Of a stretch of DNA of 10,397 nt, positions 1-6,692 are shown in pieces. The stretch is from Candidatus Aenigmatarchaeota archaeon (GTDB lineage: Archaea; Aenigmatarchaeota; Aenigmatarchaeia; PWEA01; B50-G16). Positions within the stretch are counted from its first letter, which is position 1. Every line of letters begins with the position of its first letter. The notes beneath the pieces are model-generated. The model worked only from the letters and a program-made list of their open reading frames with translations, searched no databases and had not been told where the DNA came from. The position numbers and the translations under genes were made by a program. The DNA is taken from contig QMZU01000016.1 in the NCBI GenBank assembly GCA_003663345.1, positions 1 through 10,397 on the forward strand, given 5' to 3'.

Positions 1-1
1 G

Positions 2-667
2 AACAGAATAAAGGAACTCAAAAGAACATATACAGTTGTTACAAAATGGACTTTCTTCCTCACACTACCATTCTTGGTACTGATGCTCCTCTTCCCGGAT
101 TCAATCCTCAGGATTCTTTTCGGTGAAGAGTATGTGTCCGGCGCCACGGCTCTTTCCATCTTATCCCTCGGATTCTTTCTCAGCGTTTCGGTAGGCCCTG
201 TAGCTTCGATAATCCTCACACTCGGAAGAACCAAACTGAACCTTCTGGTCTCGATAATTTCTGCGCTTCTCACCGTAATTCTGAGCATCGTGCTCGTCCC
301 GATTTACGGTATAAACGGCGCGGCTGTTGCCACAGGAATATCTCAAGTATCCTTTACAGCAATCCTCTTCCTCTTTGTTTACAAATTCCTCAAGACGCAG
401 CCTTTTAACCTCCATTATATCAAAGCGGTATGTGCGGTTCTAATCTCCTCTTCTCTAATATATTTTATATTTAAAACGACCTTTACATTAATACCATTAC
501 CATTTCTCTTGATGTCTTTTGTCTTATTTCTGTTTCTGTACATATTTTTACTTTTAATTTTTAAGTCACTTGACGAAGAGGATTTGATGATAATAAAGGC
601 ACTTGAGAAGAAGACAGGTATAAGGTTGGGGTGGATTAGAAGAGTTATGAGGAAACTGATTCGGTGA
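2..667 (+). CDS. Polysaccharide/oligosaccharide flippase, C-terminal part (5' end off-window)
   Basis: This is the last 221 residues of a multi-spanning membrane protein of the Wzx/RfbX (MATE-like) flippase family, which moves lipid-linked glycans across the cytoplasmic membrane. The frame is open to the left edge, so the TTG at 74 is internal and the gene starts outside the window. Family hallmarks are FGEEYVSGATALSILSLGFF near residues 40-59 and VPIYGINGAAVATGIS near residues 100-115, the usual loop-helix patterns of the C-terminal half. About five hydrophobic helices are visible, followed by a charged cytoplasmic tail rich in Lys and Arg. The 3' end overlaps the opposing SDR gene by 23 bp. 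The context is a glycan cluster, so the cargo is probably the glycan built by the neighbouring genes (inference). The family call is firm; the substrate is unknown. Confidence 0.88.
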   Translation, partial: NRIKELKRTYTVVTKWTFFLTLPFLVLMLLFPDSILRILFGEEYVSGATALSILSLGFFLSVSVGPVASIILTLGRTKLNLLVSIISALLTVILSIVLVPIYGINGAAVATGISQVSFTAILFLFVYKFLKTQPFNLHYIKAVCAVLISSSLIYFIFKTTFTLIPLPFLLMSFVLFLFLYIFLLLIFKSLDEEDLMIIKALEKKTGIRLGWIRRVMRKLIR

Positions 668-1586
668 TTTTGAACATCCCTTCAATAGATTCTTCTATCT
701 TTCTTTTAACCTCAAAACCAAGTTCATTCCTAGCTTTACTCACATCCACATCGAACGACTCACTTACCACTTCATCCTTTCTGGGGTTTTCCACATATTC
801 AACCTTTGGTGAGAATCCGAATTTTCTGGATATATCAGCAATTTTCTCCGCTATTTCTGCAATACTAACAGAAGAACTGTTTGCTATATTATAGATTTCA
901 AAGCCATTTTCAATCATCTCGATACCTTTGACATATGCTTCAGCAACATCCTCCACGTGAATGAAATTTCGTTTCTGTATTCCCGGCGAGAACACTCTGA
1001 GTGGTTCATTCTTTGTGACATTCATGAAAAACTTGTTTATCACAGTAGGTTTTGTTATCAGTTTTCCATCAAAGATATACGAACCGTAAATGTTACTCTT
1101 AACAAACACGAATGCCGGGAAACCTTCCATATGTGAAAGTGTTCTTACAACCTCCATCCCAAGCAATTTCTGTTTTCCATAAATATTCACAGGTTCTCGG
1201 GGATGAAGTTCAGTTATGGGAATAATCATAGGATTGCCATATACCGCCATGGATGCGGCAAATATAAGACCAGAACCATTCTTGCCAGCTACACGGCACA
1301 CATTCTCCGTGCCCTTTATATTCACCCCAAACGCGACATCGGGATTTTCATTACACGCATCCACACCCGTTACAGAAGCAAGATGAATTATAACATCCAC
1401 ACCATTAAACGCTTTCTTCAAAGAATCAGAATCTCTTATGTCAACATCGAACAGTTCCACACCATCTATTTTTTTCAACTGACTTTTGTAGCCGTTATCA
1501 ACGCCAACAACATCATATCTATCTCTTAACCTCTTCACCAGCGCAAGTCCCACATAGCCACATATACCAGTTATACCGATTCTCAT
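645..1586 (-). CDS. Extended SDR NAD-dependent nucleotide-sugar epimerase/dehydratase
   Basis: A 313-residue NAD(P)-binding sugar-nucleotide enzyme of the extended short-chain dehydrogenase family (UDP-glucose 4-epimerase/dehydratase group). The Rossmann motif GICGYVG is at residues 7-13, with the acidic VD cofactor-ribose position near 29-30. The active site shows S112 in ASMAVYG and the Y136-x3-K140 pair in NIYGKQK. The substrate-binding C-terminal lobe includes RNFIHVEDVAEAY (207-219). I place the start at ATG 1586 because it forms an ATGA overlap with the stop of the upstream sulfoquinovose synthase and has AAGGT 8 nt upstream; a GTG at 1607 would translate through that ribosome site. Its C-terminal style (ENPR then a DVDVSKARNELGF stretch) resembles its upstream partner. 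It may make or interconvert a second nucleotide sugar, but the sequence does not fix the substrate. The 3' end overlaps the flippase gene tail-to-tail. Confidence 0.85.
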   Translation of the reverse strand: MRIGITGICGYVGLALVKRLRDRYDVVGVDNGYKSQLKKIDGVELFDVDIRDSDSLKKAFNGVDVIIHLASVTGVDACNENPDVAFGVNIKGTENVCRVAGKNGSGLIFAASMAVYGNPMIIPITELHPREPVNIYGKQKLLGMEVVRTLSHMEGFPAFVFVKSNIYGSYIFDGKLITKPTVINKFFMNVTKNEPLRVFSPGIQKRNFIHVEDVAEAYVKGIEMIENGFEIYNIANSSSVSIAEIAEKIADISRKFGFSPKVEYVENPRKDEVVSESFDVDVSKARNELGFEVKRKIEESIEGMFKITESVSS

Positions 1587-2755
1587 TCGCTCAGACCTTC
1601 CCTCCACTTTATCTTCGGAATTATATGTCTTTTATACTTCTCTATCCTCTCCTTGTGGGGGATAAGATCTTCAAGCATATACCTTATCGAATCATCGACT
1701 GTGTACTTTCTTCTGAAACCCATTTCACCAAGTTTCTTGTAATCCACATTGTAATAATGCTCCTCTGCTTCAACTCGAGGGTTTTCTATTCTCTCTATCA
1801 CAGGATCAAGCCCCAGTTCTTTTCCAATATTTTGCACTTTCTCGGCAATCTCATTTATATTCAGCACTTCTGTTAATTGATTTACAACCCGATATTCGCC
1901 CTCCTTTGGAGGATTTCTCATTATGGTCTCTATACATCTCATTGTATCCATTATATTCAAAAAACCACGTGTCTGATTTCCCTTACCGTAAGGTGTGAGG
2001 GGGTGACCTATAACAGCCTGAGCGCAGAACCTGTTTATAACGGTGCCGAATGCCTCATCAAAATCAAACCTTGTAACCAATCTCTCGTCAACCGCCGTCT
2101 CATCTGTCCGGGTCCCATAAACAACTCCCTGCATTATATCCGTAGACCTCAGACCCCATATCTTACATGCAAGCATTATGTTATTACTGTCGTGCACCTT
2201 TGTCTGATGATAAAATGAGCCGGCCTGTCTCGGGAAGGGAAGAACATCTTTCCTCCCTCTATATTCAATCTCAAAAAAACCCTCAGGAATATCGATATTT
2301 GGGGTTCCGTACTCTCCCATTGTCCCCAACTTTATAAGATGTGCCTCTGGACTGAACTCCTTCATGGCAAAAAGCAGGTTCAGCGTCCCGTTTACATTAT
2401 TCTCATGCGTCTCAACGGCATGGTGAACATCTATCATTGAATAGGGTGCCGATGGTATCTCAGCGAAATGTACAATCACATCAGGTCTATATTTTTTTAT
2501 TATTTTTTCCACAAATTCATAATCTCTCAAATCGCCCTCTTCAAAGATTATCTTCTTTCCAAAATTCTCTTCAAAGGCCCGAATGCGTTCATCCATAGAC
2601 CTTATGGGAAGCGCAGAATCCGAGCCAATCTCCCTAACCCTCTCCCTTCTCGAGAAATTATCAACTCCAATAACTTCGTAATCATATTTGTTTGCAAGCT
2701 TCATAGACAGAGGCCATCCCAGATACCCGTCTGCTCCCAGAACCATGACCTTCAT
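1583..2755 (-). CDS. agl3: UDP-sulfoquinovose synthase (SQD1/SqdB/Agl3 type)
   Basis: A 390-residue SDR enzyme matching the SQD1 family, which converts UDP-glucose and sulfite to UDP-sulfoquinovose using tightly bound NAD. Visible signatures are GADGYLG at 7-13, KLGTMGEYGTPNIDIPEG near 142-159, RQAGSFYHQTKVHDS at 176-190, GVVYGTRTDETA at 210-221, the FDFDEAFG segment at 230-237 and HPLTPYGKGNQTRGF at 251-265. The catalytic positions T145, Y182 and K186 are all present, and as I recall they carry the same numbers in plant SQD1. Length is normal for the family. In Sulfolobus, Agl3 makes the sulfoquinovose of the N-glycan; an N-glycan or other surface-glycan role here is inferred from the flippase and sugar-activation neighbours. 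It is first in a two-gene unit and lies immediately downstream of a divergent promoter. The leader has a weak GTGA ribosome site. Confidence 0.93.
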   Translation of the reverse strand: MKVMVLGADGYLGWPLSMKLANKYDYEVIGVDNFSRRERVREIGSDSALPIRSMDERIRAFEENFGKKIIFEEGDLRDYEFVEKIIKKYRPDVIVHFAEIPSAPYSMIDVHHAVETHENNVNGTLNLLFAMKEFSPEAHLIKLGTMGEYGTPNIDIPEGFFEIEYRGRKDVLPFPRQAGSFYHQTKVHDSNNIMLACKIWGLRSTDIMQGVVYGTRTDETAVDERLVTRFDFDEAFGTVINRFCAQAVIGHPLTPYGKGNQTRGFLNIMDTMRCIETIMRNPPKEGEYRVVNQLTEVLNINEIAEKVQNIGKELGLDPVIERIENPRVEAEEHYYNVDYKKLGEMGFRRKYTVDDSIRYMLEDLIPHKERIEKYKRHIIPKIKWREGLSE

Positions 2756-2759
2756 ATTA

Positions 2760-2778
2760 TCACTTCATTTTAGAGTAA
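2760..2778. promoter_or_regulatory. Putative operator, left copy (TCACT-N9-AGTAA)
   Basis: An imperfect dyad that overlaps the expected transcription start and leader of the UDP-sulfoquinovose synthase gene. It mirrors a second copy at 2795-2813: read towards each other, the two match at 15 of 17 positions (2762-2778 against the reverse complement of 2795-2811). The form CACT-N8-GAGTA is close to the TACT-N7/8-GAGTA site I recall for the haloarchaeal TrmB regulator. Binding by the adjacent TrmB-like protein is inferred, not shown. Confidence 0.5.
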
Positions 2779-2780
2779 CA

Positions 2781-2792
2781 TATTTATTTAAA
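2781..2792 (+). promoter_or_regulatory. Archaeal TATA-like element for the TrmB-like gene
   Basis: Plus-strand TATTTATTTAAA, overlapping the minus-strand TATA box. Initiation about 25 bp downstream would fall near 2812, leaving roughly 12 nt of leader that holds the GGTGA site at 2816-2820. The two promoters appear to share one AT-rich core. Confidence 0.5.
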
Positions 2793-2793
2793 G
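2785..2793 (-). promoter_or_regulatory. Archaeal TATA box for the sulfoquinovose operon
   Basis: Read on the minus strand this is CTTTAAATA, containing the archaeal box A core TTTAAATA. Its centre is about 25 bp upstream of position 2763, giving a predicted transcript with a very short leader before ATG 2755. It lies between the two operator-like dyads. Confidence 0.6.
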
Positions 2794-2794
2794 T

Positions 2795-2813
2795 TTACTA
2801 TAATATGAAGTAA
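2795..2813. promoter_or_regulatory. Putative operator, right copy (TTACT-N9-AGTAA)
   Basis: A dyad with perfect 5-bp arms, TTACT at 2795-2799 and AGTAA at 2809-2813, sitting between the TATA-like element and the TrmB-like gene, over its predicted start site. It is 35 bp centre-to-centre from the mirrored left copy. The position suggests autoregulation by occlusion of initiation (inference). Confidence 0.52.
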
Positions 2814-2815
2814 CC

Positions 2816-2820
2816 GGTGA
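2816..2820 (+). promoter_or_regulatory. Ribosome binding site of the TrmB-like gene
   Basis: GGTGA, 4 nt before ATG 2825. It is the archaeal anti-16S type of site and it supports this start. Confidence 0.65.
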
Positions 2821-2824
2821 GCTG

Positions 2825-3619
2825 ATGAAGAAATCCGACCTCGAGATCCTTTCCGAAAAATTCGAAAACATCGGTCTCACTACCTACCAATCCAGCGCTC
2901 TTGCAACACTGTTGATCCTCAAAGAGGCAAAAGCCCTTGAAATAGCAAATATATCAGGAATACCAAAGGCAAGAATATACCAGATACTCGAAGAGCTTAT
3001 GAAAGTTGGCTTGATAAGAAAAAAACCCACGAGGCCAGCCATTTACAGGTCTCTGGAGCCTGAAAAAGTTATGAAAAACTTGATGAAATACAAAAAGAAA
3101 AAACTACTTGAAGAGATGAATTTACTTAAGGAGGAAGGCGAAGAAATATTCAAAATACTGGAAACATATAAACACGAGAAAACCACCACCACACACCCAA
3201 TTTTCGAAATACTTTCAGGGGGCGAAGTTTCTGAAGCAGAGACAAGAAAAATCTACAGAAAGGCAAGAAATAACTTAAAAATAATATCCGGAGTTTTTGA
3301 ATACCTACCACATGTTATGGATGAACTCATTGATGCGAAAAAGAGGGGGGTTAAAATTAAGGTCATTCTTAAGAAAAATGTAAAGGATAAGAGGTCAAAA
3401 ATGATACAGAATAATGTCATATCCAAATTGAACAACATAGCAGAAGTAAGAATGGTTGATGACACACCATTGAGAGGAACGATTGGTAATGATATCTGCA
3501 TCCTTTCAGTGGATGAGGGCAAAGTTATACCTTTTGAGAAAGAGGTGATAATTTCGGAGAATCCAAAACTGGTCAGAGCCATGAACCACTATTTCGACCT
3601 TCTCTGGGGGAATCCATGA
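2825..3619 (+). CDS. TrmB-family transcriptional regulator
   Basis: A 264-residue cytoplasmic DNA-binding protein of the archaeal TrmB family, whose members often sense sugars and repress or activate sugar genes. The N-terminal winged helix spans about residues 18-76: LTTYQSSALATLL begins it, EIANISGIPKARIYQILEEL (39-58) is the recognition helix-turn-helix, and LIRKK to AIYRS forms the wing. Residues 88-115 form a Lys/Glu-rich coiled coil, a likely dimer interface. Residues about 125-264 are the effector domain, with the phospholipase-D-like fold pattern common in this family (NLKIISGVFEYLPHV, then AKKRGVKIKVILKK). The start is supported by GGTGA 4 nt upstream. It is divergent from the sulfoquinovose operon across a 69-bp gap with two dyads, so autoregulation and control of that operon are likely (inference). 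Its 3' end overlaps the opposing neuB-like gene by 31 bp. The ligand is unknown. Confidence 0.88.
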   Translation: MKKSDLEILSEKFENIGLTTYQSSALATLLILKEAKALEIANISGIPKARIYQILEELMKVGLIRKKPTRPAIYRSLEPEKVMKNLMKYKKKKLLEEMNLLKEEGEEIFKILETYKHEKTTTTHPIFEILSGGEVSEAETRKIYRKARNNLKIISGVFEYLPHVMDELIDAKKRGVKIKVILKKNVKDKRSKMIQNNVISKLNNIAEVRMVDDTPLRGTIGNDICILSVDEGKVIPFEKEVIISENPKLVRAMNHYFDLLWGNP

Positions 3620-4626
3620 ATATCTTCATAGTATATTATTTCCCCCTCTTTGATATCTCTCAGCACCTTTTTGCCAACAACCTCATCAACGAACAATGGA
3701 CTTATACCATCTTCCGGTCTTAATGAGGTTAATATATCATGTGTCAGGATACTTCCTTTAGGTATATCAACTTTTGCTGCGAGACTTCTTCTCATCATCC
3801 TCTTTATTTTCAATTCCGATGATAAAGGACCTGTCTTAACTGTACCCATCATCCTCTCAATCTTCTTTATGTCATCAACAATCTCTTTCATCTCCTTTGG
3901 GTCTGCAGAGAGTCTGTGGTCACCTATTGGATTATTTTTATCCAAAGTGAAGTGCTTCTCTATAACCCTTGCACCGAGCAGAACAGCTACTTTGGAAGCC
4001 AAGGTTCCAATAGTATGATCAGAGTAACCGACCATAACTCCAAATCTTTCCCTCAGAAATGGTATTGTTGACAGATTCGCATCTTCCAAAGGACATGGGT
4101 ATGAACCTACACAATGTAGAAGCACGAGTCTCTCCTTTGGGATTTCTGACAGAACTCTTTCAATCTCTTCAATTCTTGCAAAACCCGTTGAAAGAAGAAT
4201 TGGTTTTCCCTTTTTGATTATATACCTCAGTAAAGGCAGATTTGTCAGGTCACCAGAACCTATTTTGAAGAAATCACCTATCTCATACAGAAGTTCGGCC
4301 ATTTCCTCATCCCACACACTCGCACAGTAATCCACCCCTTTCTTCTTGGCATATCCCGCTAACTCAACAAATTCATCATTGGAAAATTCAAGTTCTTCGA
4401 ATCTTTCCAGTTGTGATTTATACTTTCCACTTACCATAGGAAGCGGTTCCATAACTCTGGTCACGAGTCTCCTTCCCCTGTACATCTGAAATTTAACAGC
4501 ATTCACACCGGCCTTTGCGGCCTCTCTCACATACTTCTTGGCAAGATTAAAATCACCACCGTGGTTTCCACCGACCTCCGCAATTACGTACACACTCTTA
4601 TTCAGATCGCACTTACCTATCTTCAT
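3589..4626 (-). CDS. neuB: NeuB-family nonulosonic acid synthase (canonical copy)
   Basis: A 345-residue NeuB/SpsE-type enzyme that condenses phosphoenolpyruvate with an N-acyl hexosamine to make a sialic, legionaminic or pseudaminic-type acid. The TIM-barrel part (about 8-265) carries the expected pattern: AEVGGNHGG (16-24), K45 in VKFQ, K121 and S124 in KIGSGD, LLSTGF, HCVGSYP, S202 and H204 in GYSDHT, H225 in IEKHFT, and the DHRLS loop. The C-terminal SAF (antifreeze-like) domain follows at about 275-335, with the substrate-contacting Arg at 279/280 in MRRS. D126 stands where many homologues have Glu. It is the last gene of the long minus-strand operon, starting 14 bp inside neuA, with GAGGGG just upstream of the ATG. 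Which acid it makes cannot be read from the sequence. Confidence 0.92.
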   Translation of the reverse strand: MKIGKCDLNKSVYVIAEVGGNHGGDFNLAKKYVREAAKAGVNAVKFQMYRGRRLVTRVMEPLPMVSGKYKSQLERFEELEFSNDEFVELAGYAKKKGVDYCASVWDEEMAELLYEIGDFFKIGSGDLTNLPLLRYIIKKGKPILLSTGFARIEEIERVLSEIPKERLVLLHCVGSYPCPLEDANLSTIPFLRERFGVMVGYSDHTIGTLASKVAVLLGARVIEKHFTLDKNNPIGDHRLSADPKEMKEIVDDIKKIERMMGTVKTGPLSSELKIKRMMRRSLAAKVDIPKGSILTHDILTSLRPEDGISPLFVDEVVGKKVLRDIKEGEIIYYEDIHGFPQRRSK

Positions 4627-5323
4627 GCTTTCCCCTCATTATAGCCTCTGCCAGAATAAAATCAATCGGTTCATTTATATCTACCGCCCTTTCCGGTTCG
4701 ATATAGATATACCTTATATCATTTCCAAGTGCAAACCCCTTTCCATCCCATCTTTCAAGCAATTCTCTCTTCCTTATGTAGATTGAACCCGTAAACCCCA
4801 GAGCCTCTGGAAGGTCCTGCCTCTGAAGGAATGTTTCTGTGGTTATCTCGCTGAACGGATATAGTCTATCCCCTTCCCTTCTGTAAGCCCTCATAGGATG
4901 AGTACCGATAATTCTTGTCACAGAGACCACAGAGTCACAACCACTATCGATAATTTTTTCTATACCCTCATCTATATCCTTTGCCTCTATGAACGGGTTT
5001 GTTGGTTGAATTGAAACAATTATATCGAAAATCTCACCGATTTTATCAAAACTCTCCATCACATGTTTTGCCACGGCCACAAGAGGAACATCATCCCTCG
5101 CCAGTTCCTCAGGCCTCATCAACACCTCCGCACCGAACCTCCTTGCAACCTTCGCTATCTCCTCATCCTCCGTAGAAACGACCACCCTGTCCAGATTCTT
5201 TGACTTGAGCGCTTCCTCTATAACATAAGAGACTAGCGGCTTTCCTGCAAGTTCTTTCAAATTTTTATCCGGTATTCTTTTGGAACCCCTCCTTGCAGGT
5301 ATGATACCCAGAACCTTAACCAT
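4613..5323 (-). CDS. neuA: CMP-nonulosonic acid synthetase (NeuA-like cytidylyltransferase)
   Basis: A 236-residue acylneuraminate cytidylyltransferase that activates a nonulosonic acid with CTP. The nucleotide-binding loop IPARRGSKRIPDKN is intact at residues 8-21. QPTNP (106-110), RQDLPEAL (168-175) and the metal-binding D215 in AVDINEP are also present. The usual NGA(I/F)Y segment reads TGSIY (178-182), a departure from most family members. I prefer ATG 5323 over GTG 5332: the ATG follows a GTGGT-like site by 5 nt and overlaps the upstream stop by 8 bp, whereas the GTG has no purine-rich site. It sits directly before the canonical neuB, the classic synthase/activator pairing. Residues 35-76 are encoded by DNA nearly identical to part of the upstream fusion gene. 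Confidence 0.9.
   Translation of the reverse strand: MVKVLGIIPARRGSKRIPDKNLKELAGKPLVSYVIEEALKSKNLDRVVVSTEDEEIAKVARRFGAEVLMRPEELARDDVPLVAVAKHVMESFDKIGEIFDIIVSIQPTNPFIEAKDIDEGIEKIIDSGCDSVVSVTRIIGTHPMRAYRREGDRLYPFSEITTETFLQRQDLPEALGFTGSIYIRKRELLERWDGKGFALGNDIRYIYIEPERAVDINEPIDFILAEAIMRGKHEDR
5097..5221 (-). repeat. 125-bp near-identical patch, copy A (in neuA)
   Basis: Matches 5761-5885 at 118 of 125 positions by my alignment, ungapped, with an exact 52-bp run at 5152-5203. Similarity falls off sharply on both sides. It is direct, intragenic and in frame. Confidence 0.9.
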
Positions 5324-6692
5324 GCCTACCACTTTTTATCAGTTGTTCAACCAACCAGAGGTCATACTCAGAATCTATGTGTATGGATTCATCCTCGCTC
5401 ATGAGTATGTGTCCGACCTTGTTACCGACAGCCCTGCCACTTTTCCACACATCACTCTTAGACGCATATATTGCGCCATTCTCAAGATAGAGCGTCTCCC
5501 TGTCATCCTTCAACAATCTCTTTTCAAATAACGGCACAAGACCGTACATCCCAGGTTTCCAGTGAAATTTTATATCAGGAGTCACACTGATAACAGAATC
5601 CATATCAAATATGAGCATCGTATTCACAGCCTCGTCTATATGATGTCTCTTCTTTAAGGGTGATACCACATGTAAAAGTACGACTATATCTGGTTCATAT
5701 CCTTCCCTTTCCAGTTTCTCTAAAGTGTACTTCACGACATTCTCCACAGGGACCCCTCTTCTCGCCAGTTCCTCAGGTCTCATCAACACCTCCGCACCAT
5801 ACCTCCTTGCGACCCTCGCTATCTCCTCATCCTCCGTAGAAACGACCACCCTGTCCAGATTCTTTGATTTAAGCGCTTCCTCTATGGTATAAGCAATCAA
5901 CGGTTTGCCGGCAACTTCTGTGAGAGCTATACTCTCACCATTCAGTCTAGATTCTCTTCTGGCGGGTATAAGTCCAAGTACCTTGAGATTCTCGAGCTTC
6001 TCCTTGAGATGCTTCTTCACGAACTCTTCCTTCACAACTCTTCTCGCTTCCATCCTTCCCTTAAAATTCTTTGACATGTTTGCTCCATGCCGTCTGTAAT
6101 AAAGAAGCGGGAGGTTTACATTGTATACTTTGAACCTGCTCGTGAACCGTAACCAGAAATCATAATCCTCCTGATACTTAAGGGATTCATTGTAGCCACC
6201 TATCTCATCATAACATCTTCTCCGGAACATCGCCCCCGCAGCCAGAGGGCTTCTGTGAAGAAGTTTCACCTCATCATTCACTCTCATCAATCTTTTGTAA
6301 TGCTTTATGTTTCCGTCGGCATCTACTTCATAATAATCCGGATAAACAAGGTCTATATCAGGATTCTTATCCAGTATGGTACTCTCTATCAAAAGAATAT
6401 TTTCATCGAAGAAATCATCGGCATCCAGTCTTATTATATACTCTCCACAGGATGCCTTTATCCCATGATTGCATGCAGTTGGAAGACCGAGTCCATTTAG
6501 TCGGACAACCTTTATTTTTTCAGGATACTTTTTAACATACTCCTCAAGTATCTGTGGTGTTTCATCAGTACTACCATCATCCACGACTACTATCTCATAG
6601 TCATCGAATGTCTGACGCAATACACTGTTCAGACATTCCCTCAGATATCTACCATAGTTATGTGCAGTTATTATAACACTAACCTTCACCAT
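5316..6692 (-). CDS. Fusion: GT2 glycosyltransferase + NeuA-like cytidylyltransferase domain
   Basis: A 458-residue two-domain protein. Residues 1 to about 230 are a GT-A fold family 2 glycosyltransferase: VSVIITAHNYGRYL at 4-17, DDGSTD near 38-43, the metal-binding DAD at 90-92, and the likely catalytic acidic pair in YQEDYDFW (E175, D176). Residues about 236-458 are a CMP-sugar synthetase-like domain: LGLIPARR opens it, then AGKPL, a stretch almost identical to the downstream NeuA, ENGAIYA near 404-410 and HIDSEYD near the end. Its nucleotide loop is degenerate (ESRLNGES where GSKRIPDK is expected), and the QPT-SP segment reads HVVSP. ATG 6692 is chosen over GTG 6701 because GGTGA lies 5 nt before it and contains that GTG. 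It may couple sugar activation and transfer, or the second domain may be altered in activity (both inference). Confidence 0.88.
   Translation of the reverse strand: MVKVSVIITAHNYGRYLRECLNSVLRQTFDDYEIVVVDDGSTDETPQILEEYVKKYPEKIKVVRLNGLGLPTACNHGIKASCGEYIIRLDADDFFDENILLIESTILDKNPDIDLVYPDYYEVDADGNIKHYKRLMRVNDEVKLLHRSPLAAGAMFRRRCYDEIGGYNESLKYQEDYDFWLRFTSRFKVYNVNLPLLYYRRHGANMSKNFKGRMEARRVVKEEFVKKHLKEKLENLKVLGLIPARRESRLNGESIALTEVAGKPLIAYTIEEALKSKNLDRVVVSTEDEEIARVARRYGAEVLMRPEELARRGVPVENVVKYTLEKLEREGYEPDIVVLLHVVSPLKKRHHIDEAVNTMLIFDMDSVISVTPDIKFHWKPGMYGLVPLFEKRLLKDDRETLYLENGAIYASKSDVWKSGRAVGNKVGHILMSEDESIHIDSEYDLWLVEQLIKSGRHG
5761..5885 (-). repeat. 125-bp near-identical patch, copy B (in the fusion gene)
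   Basis: Partner of 5097-5221. It encodes about residues 270-311 of the fusion protein (IEEALKSK through PEELA). Seven mismatches were counted, several at third codon positions. Confidence 0.9.

Noticed and set aside
74..76. TTG start for the flippase
   Set aside because: The frame is open to position 2 and the upstream residues fit the preceding membrane helix, so this is an internal Leu codon.
1587..1607. Upstream GTG start adding seven residues to the second SDR gene
   Set aside because: The extension (MEGRSER) is translation through the ribosome binding site. ATG 1586 gives an ATGA overlap and puts the Rossmann strand at the very N-terminus, as is usual.
2762..2811. Long inverted repeat as a terminator or RNA hairpin
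   Set aside because: It lies between divergently transcribed genes, holds a TATA box in its spacer, and predicted transcripts begin inside the arms, so neither RNA would contain both arms. An operator pair explains it better.
5324..5332. GTG start for the stand-alone NeuA-like gene
   Set aside because: There is no purine-rich site ahead of it, while the ATG nine bases later has one and begins right at the conserved first strand.
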